Below, in pieces: positions 20,707 through 30,700 of a DNA stretch of 64,000 nt. Position 1 is the first letter of the stretch; every line of letters starts with the position of its first letter. The position numbers were made by a program, and so were the translations under genes. This stretch comes from Diorhabda sublineata (lineage: Eukaryota > Arthropoda > Insecta > Coleoptera > Chrysomelidae), in contig NC_079477.1 in NCBI RefSeq assembly GCF_026230105.1, forward strand, positions 18,171,001 to 18,235,000. Reading direction: 5' to 3'. Below the pieces are notes generated by a model. That model did not search any database, had not been told where the DNA came from, and worked only from the letters and a program-made list of their open reading frames with translations.

Positions 20707-21270
20707 TTGGCGCAGTCATTCGGATTAGTGCGGTCGCGATTTTTCATGCAAAGTGCGATAAAAAATTCCGACTACGTACTTCAGTACAGCAGAACTAGAT
20801 CTACGTGTTCAACGAGGAACTTCAGGACTTCAGATAGCTGTAAGTGCCAAGAAAAATTAATTGACAAAGCTGAAATGATGGTAGGAAATAGGATTGAACT
20901 AAATACATGGTTCAAACTAAAAGAAGCTTTGATACAATGCTTTGCAGACAGACGTGACATAGACTGTATACTACAGGAACTAACAAGAACACGACCATTT
21001 AAAAATGAGAGTCTAATAGCATTTGGAAATAGATTACAATTACTAAAAAGTCAAACGATCCAAAGAATTAGTAATAATTTAAATTTAGGGGAAATTGACA
21101 AAAAATGTCAAATAAATCATTGCGAAAAAACAGCTTTGAACACCTTTATAGCAGGATGTTCAGGCATCATACTCAATAACAAGTATTTAAAAAAGCCTAT
21201 ATCACTAGAGGATGCTATGGCTTATGTCGAAGAATTCGAAAACTTCGAGAAACTCTGGCCAATTTTATGA
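20707..21270 (+). pseudogene. Gag of the errantivirus-like element (N-terminal and capsid part)
   Basis: An open stretch with NTWFKLKEALIQCFADRRD, RTRPFKNESLIAFGNRL and TALNTFIAGCSG, the capsid-like alpha-helical region of Ty3/gypsy gag. The reading frame shifts at about 21260 just before the Asn-rich region. The likely true start lies near 20745, after the primer site. Confidence 0.7.
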
Positions 21271-21950
21271 GCCCAGATTTAAGTACAATAATAATTCAAT
21301 GAAAAGTAATCAAAACAATCAATATAATAATAACAATCCCTACTATCAGCAATATGTAATAATTATAGAAACCAATTTTATAATAATGAAAGATATAATA
21401 GTAACAATAATAATTATAATAATTTTCCTAGTCAACCGATAAATGTAAATCCTATGCCACAAAGAAGGCAAAATTATCTGACAAATGCACAAGTATTTGG
21501 CACCAGGAAAAACGTTTTCCGGCCAAACCAAATACCTGTAAACCGCTTACCAAGACCAGAACCGATGTCTACGACATCGAGAAATTATACTGACAGACCC
21601 AGTAGACATGCAAAAATTAATCATAATAATAATACGAGTAATAATAGATATTTCCAATCGAGAAATGAACGACCAAATTTTACATCAGAAGAGTTATATA
21701 ATAATAATTGTAACAATAACGATAACGAAGAAGAAATAATTGATTTCCAGAATTTATTTGAGTCAGACGAAAATAATGATCAAACCGTAAATTTTCGGAA
21801 AGAGCCTCGGAAGAAAAATCAAAAATAATTGAAATAAACATCGCGGCAAATAATTCATTACTATACATTGAAATTAAAAATCCAAAATTAAAATTATTAA
21901 TAGATACAGGAAATGATAAATCAATATTAAAACCTTCGTGAAACACACGA
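21270..21950 (+). pseudogene. Gag C-terminus (Asn-rich, TNAQVFG) and protease start
   Basis: Asn-rich low-complexity coding DNA leads into LTNAQVFGTRKNVF and PEPMSTTSRNYT, typical of the end of 17.6/297-like gag. A separate frame at about 21880-21940 has LLIDTGNDKS, the aspartic protease active-site DTG, then stops. No zinc knuckle, as expected for this group. The copy is truncated here. Confidence 0.7.
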
Positions 21951-21989
21951 GTAAGCTTAGAAACAGTACGGCAGAGACTAAAGGAGCAT

Positions 21990-22470
21990 AGAATTGTATC
22001 AAAGTGACCCACGACAGGGCTCCAACTCTTGGAAAGTCATCGTAGAGGAAGGCGATTATTCATCGACTAGCATTCTCATTGGACCATAGAACAAAGGGGA
22101 ACTGTTTTATTCAAGGATTTGATCTATACCAATCAGACGATCGAGACAGAGTATGGAGATGATCAGAAGAGTGATTTGCTCAATAACCTCTTATATCGGC
22201 CTCCTAGGTGATCAGTTATGGTTTGGAGTGGAATTAATTTCCATGCCTGGGCTTAATTGATATTCTGGGTTCTGTAGCTTAATAGTACGTCGAGGAAATA
22301 TTTCTAGAGGTCGTGAATCTATTTGCTCCATTTATTGGTGACCAATTCATTATGAAGCACATCCACATACAGCAACAATTGTTAACCAAATACTTGGAGT
22401 AAGTGGGAATCAAAATTTAAGATTGGTCTGCTTGATCCATAGACTCTCAGCTCTTCGTGAAGAATGGTAG
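21990..22470 (+). pseudogene. Tc1-like transposase relic
   Basis: The plus strand keeps HWTIEQRGTVLF, YQSDDRDRVW, PPRxSVMVWSGINFHA (x is a stop) and FAPFIGDQFI, in order as in Tc1-type DDE transposases. Many stops; no ends found. Directly abuts the truncated errantivirus-like element on its left and a mariner relic on its right. Confidence 0.65.
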
Positions 22471-22479
22471 GAAAATATG

Positions 22480-23110
22480 TGATATTGAAGCGGAAGACAA
22501 TGTTAATGGGCGAAGGTCTCAGTGTTGGTTTAATCGTTTATTTGTGGAGATTTGACGCTTGAAGATCTTTCGCGCTAAGGTCTTCCAGCTGCGTAGAATA
22601 CTTCGCCATTTACAATCATTAGATAAGACCTATAAAAGCGAAACGTCGAGTATTACTACTTGCGATTAAAAATGGATTTATCCAAACAACTCGAACATGG
22701 ACAATTATTGGTTAAACAAAAGATAATCACTAGAACCTATGGCATAGAAAGATCGAAAGTCTTGTTTTGTGTTTGGTGGAATTACAAAAGTTTACTGTAC
22801 TTCGAAATCATTCCGGATGGTCGAACTATCATTGGCGAAGTAAATAGTGAGCCGCTGAGGTTATATTGGGAAAATATTCAGGTTTAGTTAACCGAAAGTA
22901 GGTTATCTACAAGACAATGCAAAAGTTACAAGATCGAAGAAAGTGATATTGAACTCCTACCGTATCCAGCATTTAATTTAGACTTTGCACCGTCAACCCC
23001 AAAGAATAGTTTATATAAATATACTATACATCTTTAATTTCGAGGATGTACCACAACAAAAAAACACAAAATCGACTTTCGATAAACCCAAAGATATCCA
23101 TGACTAATTA
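22480..23110 (+). pseudogene. Mariner transposase relic (SETMAR-like lineage)
   Basis: The plus strand shows RRSQCWFNR, VLFCVWWNYKSLLYFEIIP (22765-22825), then a YLQDNA block near 22905 and a degraded third catalytic region. The order matches mariner transposases whose second half reads CVWWDYKG...; frameshifts throughout. Confidence 0.65.
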
Positions 23111-24505
23111 AGCACGTGCAGATCAAATATACCATATGTCTGAGATATGTTGCCACTCTTATCGTCTTATATTCTATCAATCGGCAGACGCGTCACAGTA
23201 TTGAGAAATGCGTTCCCAAAAAACCGTAAATCAATATATCTTGATAGGTAACAATTTTAGCGAAAATATATGGTATAACGATATATATCGGTTTAATTAC
23301 CTCTGATGACCAATAAGTGTTTTGCAGATTTCTTATTTGATCCTTGTACCGTCATTAGAATTTAGCAAGTGTGCGAAATTTTAAGTCAATTTATCAATTA
23401 GAAATAGTTTATATATTGATTGTAAAATTCTTTCAGGACCGACAACAGAGTGGATTGAATGTTTAATAAATATTGAAATTAAGTGATTGTTACAAATGAA
23501 AAACGTTTTATTTTGTTAAAATCGTTTTTATTTCATCCAACTATTACTAAAGAATAATAATATTAATTATCCAATAAAACAATCCAATTAAACAAAAATA
23601 TTTAAAAAGTATACAAGTATGTAAGGCATGCTTTCATAAGTAACAGGCACCTATTAAGTCTCGTTATTTTTATACTAGAATATAAAATTTAATTACAAAT
23701 TAAAAAGCAATACAATGAAGAATAGGCACTTTTGAGTTTTTATAAATACAATATCAAATGTAATGTACAGATTAATAATTAAAAATATAAACATTTCATT
23801 AAAGCTTATATTTTATTATTGGCACTTAAAAACTAAATTTTGGTTTTGGTTAAGTAAAGAAACAAGCAAAACATTAGCACCGTATTTAGTAAGGACACTT
23901 ATAATTAAGAACAAATAGAATATACACTAAAAACAAATAACAGCAGTACATACAAGATGCTTCAGAGTGAAGTATTTTATATAAAATAATACAAAAAATT
24001 TATAATTAAAATACCAGTTTCGTATTCGATTTGTCGTTGACGAAGAAGAAGGCATCTTCAGAATGAGTCGTTTTAAAAAATATTAAAATATTTTATTTCT
24101 CAGTGAAAAATAAATTTTCAATTTCAACAAACAAGCTCGAAATATGAAACAATATGAATATTTCTTTAAAATCCATATACTTATGAAAACGATACACTAT
24201 AATTTAGCACAATAATGGCCTGAACTACATAATAGGCTTTCGATTTCTATCTATAGACAAAAGATTCAAACTTATACTGGTCTAATCTCATTATTGACGT
24301 TATATAATAAAGTGAAATGAATCAGTAGTACTTCTCGCATAATTGTAATATTTCTATAAAGAAGAGTGATCTAATATCATGTGATATCGCGCAGTCATGA
24401 CCCTTCCAAACTGTCTTGCTTTCAGGAAAAATTTTAGGGAAACATCAAAGCTATCAAAGATAATGACATCAAAATTTTAAGTGAAGGTGTATAAAATAAT
24501 ATGGA
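23111..24505. other. Intergenic AT-rich stretch
   Basis: Nothing recognisable on either strand. Confidence 0.45.
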
Positions 24506-24880
24506 CTTCTTAATAATGTTCCAGTTCCATCAGTCATTTCAGAATATGAATTTTGGATTGCGAAGTGGTAAAGAAAAGCCGGAGCAACACAAGAAACACA
24601 TATTTCCCATTTTCTACTTAATCCAATAGAAGAATGTGACAAGACATGTTCCCAACAATTAACATTTTATTTTGTATCCTTGCCACTTTACCAGTAAGCA
24701 TCGCTTCGAGCGAAGGAAGCGTTTAAACTTTACGCTCGTTAAAAAATTGGCTGCGAGAATCCATGGAAAAAAACGCCTTATAGGACTAGATCTTTAAATA
24801 TTAATAGAGATATTGGTGTTGGAGCAGTAATAGGCATATTTTCAAAATACTCAAAAAGAAGATTGAAATTTCTATTATTT
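24506..24880 (+). pseudogene. hAT transposase C-terminal relic
   Basis: In alternating plus-strand frames: PSVISEYEFWIAKW (24525-24570), ILATLPVSIASSE and SLKNWLRESMEKKRLIGLDL (24680-24795), then INRDIGVGAVIGIFSKYSKR. This is the conserved C-terminal dimerization region of a hAT transposase of a third lineage in the window. No ends seen. Confidence 0.65.
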
Positions 24881-25338
24881 CGAAAAATTTAATAAATGAT
24901 TCATATAAATAATATGGATTGATGGTATTTAATCAGGAAAATTTACCTATAGATAGTTCTGCTAAGTTTTTATTTTCTATTTTTAATCGACACAACCCCC
25001 TTCCCCCCAAATATAGGAGCTAAAACCCCGCCTGTGTGATCCACTCTGGTTGTTTACAACAGTGGTCTAAAATATGAAGAGCTTAATGGATCGTTCGGTG
25101 AGCTCTGTGTTTATATTTTATTTGGATAATTTCATTTATTGATCTTCACAAGAAATGGGAAATAATGTAATATCAAGATTAATAACAGAGAGATTCAATT
25201 TACATTTTCGACAACCTTGGCATAGTATAAAAATCAAATTACACTTCAGAAGGAAGTTCGCTGAAGAAAAGCTTGTTTAAAGAAGGTTTTGGCAAAGCAT
25301 TAGGAAATGATACAATAATTTATTTATGCGTTTGACTC

Positions 25339-26005
25339 TGTTACCGTTAAAGTATGAAATCCATAATTTTATAGAATACCTAGTTTTTCCATGAAATAAC
25401 TGATCGTGTCTGTTAAAGTGTGTAATATATTATTCATTTGACACTTTTACTAGTTATTTCATATAATAACGATCTGCAGCCCGTTAAAGTGTGAAATAAT
25501 CTATATCCTATATCCTTTAGTATAAGGTTTACGTTTCGTTTGATGAAATGAAAAGTAGCGGAAAAATGGAAGGATTTTTCCACATGGACACAAGAAACGG
25601 TCGAATAAAACAATTATATTCCCGATCCCAGTTCAGCGAACAAAAATTAATTAAAATCGAAGAAGTACCGGATTTAGAAATATCGCTTTGTACCAACAAA
25701 AATTGTTTTTGTTTTAGAAATAATGTTCTTTGTAATTCCAAGTGTCATTTTAGTAATCCTTGTTGTAACATATGATTTTATGATATGTTTCCATAAATGC
25801 CATTTATACGCTGCATAAATTAGATAAATTATTTATTTTACACTTTAAGTATCTCTCATTAGTTAATTTATAGGATACCTAGTTATGTCATAGAATAACT
25901 AGTCAAATTAATAATATATCACCCACTATACAGACACGATTAGTTATTTCATGGATTAACTAGTTATTCTATGAAATAACTGCATTATATACTTTAACGG
26001 TAACA
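25339..26005 (+). mobile_element. Ginger-like DNA transposon remnant with 4-bp target duplication
   Basis: The ends are TGTTACCGTTAAAGTAT and its reverse complement, part of inverted repeats of roughly 130 bp (blocks CCATGAAATAACT, ATCGTGTCTG and ACTAGTTATT recur on both sides). ACTC flanks both ends (25335-25338, 26006-26009). TGT...ACA ends and a 4-bp duplication are features of Ginger/integrase-like DNA transposons. Inside, a plus-strand frame (25548-25775) encodes a Cys-rich peptide. About 667 bp long, without an integrase core, so non-autonomous. Confidence 0.72.
25548..25775 (+). pseudogene. Cys-rich C-terminal peptide of the Ginger-like element
   Basis: 75 codons inside the TIRs. The end reads EISLCTNKNCFCFRNNVLCN and SKCHF...CCN, like the Cys-rich tail after the integrase core in KRBA2-like/Ginger transposase proteins (C-x-C-x4-LCNSxCH). 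The integrase domain is lost. Probably not expressed. Confidence 0.5.
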
Positions 26006-26009
26006 ACTC

Positions 26010-27081
26010 CATTACCCGCATCAAATCTAGTTACAGGTGTTCAGAATAAACATCAGTTATAGAATATTGCTTGGATATACACAGTATAAATGGGTACAAA
26101 GAATGAGGAATAAGCATTCTGCTGTCCACATACAATTATTTTCTACCTGATATTTTTTTAAACAAGATGTAACCACCAAAAACATTTTAGCCAATATAGG
26201 ATTGCACAGAGTTTCTAGTATCTTGTAACTCAACTTTTGTAGATTGAAAGAAAAAAAAACGATATTAAAATCACACCCGAAGATTGAATGAAAATCATAG
26301 GATTTGCAAATAAGAAATATCTTATATTTCAAGTAATTGATTAATGATTAAGTATGATGAAGTAATGATTAAAAATTATTTCAAATTCAAGAGGAAACCG
26401 AAACAGTAAATAATAAATAATATGAATAGAATGGTTAAGTACCAGAAACCTTGTGGATATGTAGAAGGTCCAAAGTGCATTAATTTTTTTATTTTTTGAA
26501 ATTCGAAATTTTAGTGTTTACTTTGGCTAAATTATTTGTATTAAAAAGCTTAAAAATTCACACATTCTTTTTTTAAAGTTTATTTTCATAACACCTTTAA
26601 GTGGCTTAAGCCGTAATTGCACATATATAAATCTACTAAGAGTAAATCAATAAAAGAACTGTGAATATTAAAAAAATACCTTGGTATAAGTAAAATTTGT
26701 TGAAGACCTGAACAAAGACAATCCATTTTGCAAAATAATATTAAATAGATTCAACACTAGTATTAATTTTCATACCACGACCATTAAACAATACTGCAAG
26801 TAGGTACTGGTCAGGTGGAAGAAGTAAACAAAGATTTTTTTGTATTTCAACCAATTGAGGCCGGCCTTGTGATATATTTTTTATTTATCGTATATTTTAA
26901 TTCTAGTAAATACTGCATGTGAAATTTTTATATTTCATAACATACATCATATAAAATCATACAAATTGAACCCACATCAAATGTTTTATCTGAGATTATT
27001 ATTTGTAACGATAATAAAAAAGTATGTTGTTTGATACTGTACTAATGAAACATCTTGCATGGTTTGTATGGCAGCCAAAAA
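26010..27081 (-). other. Talin 3' UTR and downstream flank
   Basis: AT-rich, no coding relic. On the minus strand AATAAA lies at 26885-26880, about 200 nt after the talin stop, and is the nearest candidate polyadenylation signal. Confidence 0.5.
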
Positions 27082-27781
27082 CTATTCAAATCTAAAACTC
27101 TTTGTCGAAGATTCCTCCTTACTACTTTTTGTCATGGATACAGTTTTTTTCTCAATAATCTGTTGCGTCACTGATTTTTTCAACATTTTTTGTTCTAGCG
27201 TGTCATCTTCTCTAAAAAGGGGTGGTTCGTTTATGTATTCAACATTAGTTAAATAAGAATATTGAGAATCTCCATTTTTGAATGTTTCAAACGCCTTTTT
27301 GTCTCTAGGAGATGTAACTGCGGGTGAACTAGTATAATATTTTTCGCTACTAGATGAATAAGAATGTTGAGGCTGAGATTGGTAGCTCTTATACTCATAT
27401 GTATTCATTTTATACCCTTCTGGTGTTTTGTACGTATTTGTTGCATATTCAGAACTGGAGTATCCATCTGAATAATATTTATTATCTAACGGTTGATAAA
27501 ATGAATCTTTTGGAGGATCGTAACTTTTATAATGACTAGGAGTACTTGTGTAAGTATCTTTTGGATAAAATTTGGGCGAGTTCTGACTATATGAATTGTA
27601 ATCTTGACCATACGTGTTCGTTGATCCATATGTTGCTGAGTCGAGGTCGTTTATTTCAGATTTTAGAATGTTTTTATTGCGTTCGAGCGAGTTCACTTTC
27701 TCTGGACTTTCTAATTGTGAATAGTTATCTTGATAGTATCTTTGATGTGGATTAGATTGGTAGTCGTAACTTTGATGGTAC
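27082..27781 (-). CDS. rhea: Talin last exon: Ser/Tyr-rich C-terminal tail
   Basis: 233 codons including the stop after acceptor TTTTAAG; phase fits exon s directly. Low-complexity Ser/Tyr/Gln-rich sequence (YHQSYDYQSNPHQRYYQ, SSSEKYYTSS) ending in a more ordered segment, LEQKMLKKSVTQQIIEKK to SSTKSFRFE. An extension past the dimerization helix is also known from Drosophila talin, which is some 300 residues longer than vertebrate talin. Function not evident; many tyrosines could be phosphorylation sites. Confidence 0.85.
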
Positions 27782-30700
27782 CTTAAAATTAAAAAAAAAT
27801 GTATTATTAACCTTAAATATATGTGTTAATGAGGATATTTTAATGAAAGTTTAAAACAACCTACTAATTTGTAAATAAATCTAAATAGTTCATGATACAC
27901 ATCACATACATTTTTCTCATTATATTTGGAGATTATGGTTTTGAATCTATTTCAATTTAAAACGTGTTTTCGTACCTGGTCATTTTTTTGAGGTTTCTAG
28001 AGAAAAATACTTATTTATATGCAATATTGATAACTCCTGCCTTCATGTGAAAAAAAACCCTTCAATTTATTTTTGCGCTAGAATATAATTTTTGTTATAA
28101 CAGAAATTCATTTAAATTCGAAAGTGTAAAAGATTGTTATAATAAGGCATAGAAAATGATTAAGTTAACTAAACCTTCCTCTCGAATCTATTGATGCAAC
28201 TGACAAGGCAGATGAAATTATTTTAAATGAAGTGATTAACATAGCTGTCTATTTAAATTTAATGCAAGCTGTGATCGTTGAACTAGCTTTTTACATTCCA
28301 TGCTTGGTATCAAATACGAGAGCTAATCTGATCGCACTGCCCCTGACCCATTTATAAATCAAACAACTATTCTAGTCTGAAACTGTTGAAGTGTGCCTGA
28401 GTAAAAGTTCGCATCTCAGTATCAAATTGGATCGTGTCGAATAACGCGCAGTTATTACATAATTGAGTTGAGAAGAATTGGTCCCAAAGCAAATTTAATT
28501 TGCAGTTACATCTGACACACTAATAAAAGGTGATGAGTTCAAATGTTCACAGTTACGAACAGATGAATATGTAGGTGGAACACTCACCAACGCTACCGCA
28601 CACATTAAATGTATAAAAACTGACAACTCTGTTGAAGTGTGTCTACAGTTGAAACCCGAAATATATCTCCATAACAAAATTGACTGTTTCGAGCAACGAG
28701 AAGTCATTAAATACTGGATCTCATGTTGCAAAATAGACGTGCGACAGACAAATTTTTTAAGATAGTGGTTCCTCATACTATGTGGTACATAATATATGAA
28801 CAGAAAATTATCGTCTTTTAACGCAGTATGGACCAGAAAGAGAACATTTACTTGTAAGATTAATAACATTAGATGAGCCATCAATGGATCCATAACTATA
28901 ATTTAGAGATCAGAGTAATGTTTTAGCAAGGAACGTTATGATAACTGTATTTTAGGATTCCAATAATAGGCATAATTTTAGATTTCTTGCAAAATTACAG
29001 GTGCTCATGATTAGGGCTGGGCAATTATCAAAAAATATAATCAATTATATAAAATAATCGATTATTTTCGATTTTCGATTGATCGAAAATAATCGATCAA
29101 TCCAAAATAATCGATAAATTGGAAATAATCGTTAATCGAAAATAATCAATTTTCGATAATTCGAAAATCGGAAATAAAGCTTCAGAAGAACGATTGTGGT
29201 TTGATTCCTACAAAAAACAAGATAAAGAGCGAGTATACCATTAGGAGTATACAGAAGACATTATGGTTTGATTCCCAATAAAAACAAACCAAATAATGAA
29301 CCTACAGAAGATATTTGGAAGTAAGATTCTGATATTGAATTATATTGAAATAATTATTCAGAAAAAAAATTTTTAATCGTTGAATTGATTATTATATTAT
29401 TTGATTATTTTAACGATTGTACGAAAAATAGTGTGTATGCCATAGCCGCGAAACGACCTCAAGATTATCTTATCGATATTTTTATATTTTCCGATTAATC
29501 GATATTTATTAAAAATATTAATCGATTAAATAATTAATCGATTATTTTGTCCACCCCTACTCATGCCAATTTAGAAAAACACTGAAGAAAGTGAGCTTCG
29601 TGTTGGTTGAGGAGCCGCCTTATTCTCCAGATTTGACCACCAAGGATTATTGTTACTGTTGCTAAAATTTAAATAACACTTTCACGTGTAAACGATTTTA
29701 TTTGGATAATGAAATCATGTTTGCAGTACATCAGTGGTTTGCAGAGGTTGAACAATTTTTCTTTCAAGGCATATTAGAAATACTAGAACATTGATAGGAA
29801 AAATGGAGACTATATTGAAAATGGGTCAGAGGTGTAATTAATGAATTTAAATGAAAGGACTCCTTATATAAAAATTTCGTGTCATGTCATAAAAGGTATA
29901 AAATTGGTATAGCAAAATTCAAAAACACATTATTATGGAAGAATTGATCAATCGACTTAACACAAACCTTTTATTCACCTTCCTATGTAATATATCAACA
30001 TTTTATTATCAATGGTAAATAATAAATAATTTATTATATAAATTAGTTTCATGAAAAAACTTCCAATCATCTGCTCTACTCACAGTCAAATATGACACGT
30101 CTCATTTGATATAAACGTTAATTACTAAATGATTTACTTACTGAACACCATGTTTACATTACTACTACACTAACACTCACAATTACACTGTCTGATGCGC
30201 GTTTCGATGACAAAGTTATCGTTTTCAGAGACTGAAGGTAAACTGTTTACCTTCAAGTGCTTATTATGCCAAGTTTGTACCAAAATTACTTGAGGCGATA
30301 GCAGTGAAACGACGGGGGAAGTTGTGTACAGGAGTTCCCTTGTATCAGGATAAGGCGTAGTCACAGGTCTGAAATTGCATTAACATACTTGGTACAGAAT
30401 TTGCCATATTTTTCGGATTTGGTCCCCATAGTTTATCAGTTGTTTCATAACTTGCCTCTTTTGGCGAATAATCGCATAATCTTTCTTACAAGACGCATTA
30501 AAAATACTAGAAGTTATTTGAAGACAATAACTTAGTTATTGAAACGCACTTCAGACAGTGTTATTGTTAGTGTAGTGGTAATATAAACAGTGTGTTCGAA
30601 ATTAATATCACCAACGGTTCCAGAAATTCCAACTAAAGATTTACTTATCAAAAAAAAATTTTTAAAATAGATAAGTTCAAATAGACTAAGAACAAGTTGC

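Larger units (their letters stand above)
20408..21950 (+). mobile_element. Errantivirus-like (17.6/297-type) LTR element, 5' part only
   Basis: An old, truncated insect retroelement. AATTGGCGCAGTCATTC at about 20706-20722 matches the tRNA-Ser-type primer binding site of 17.6/297-like elements, and the DNA before it behaves as an LTR: TATATAAAA at about 20482 and AATAAA at about 20666. The LTR start is not determined. Downstream are gag and the start of protease; RT, RNase H, integrase and any envelope gene are absent. Sequence changes to a Tc1 relic after about 21950. Confidence 0.72.

Noticed and set aside
28495..28893. Open minus-strand frame of 132 codons.
   Set aside because: It runs antisense to plus-strand mariner blocks and shows no independent protein signature.
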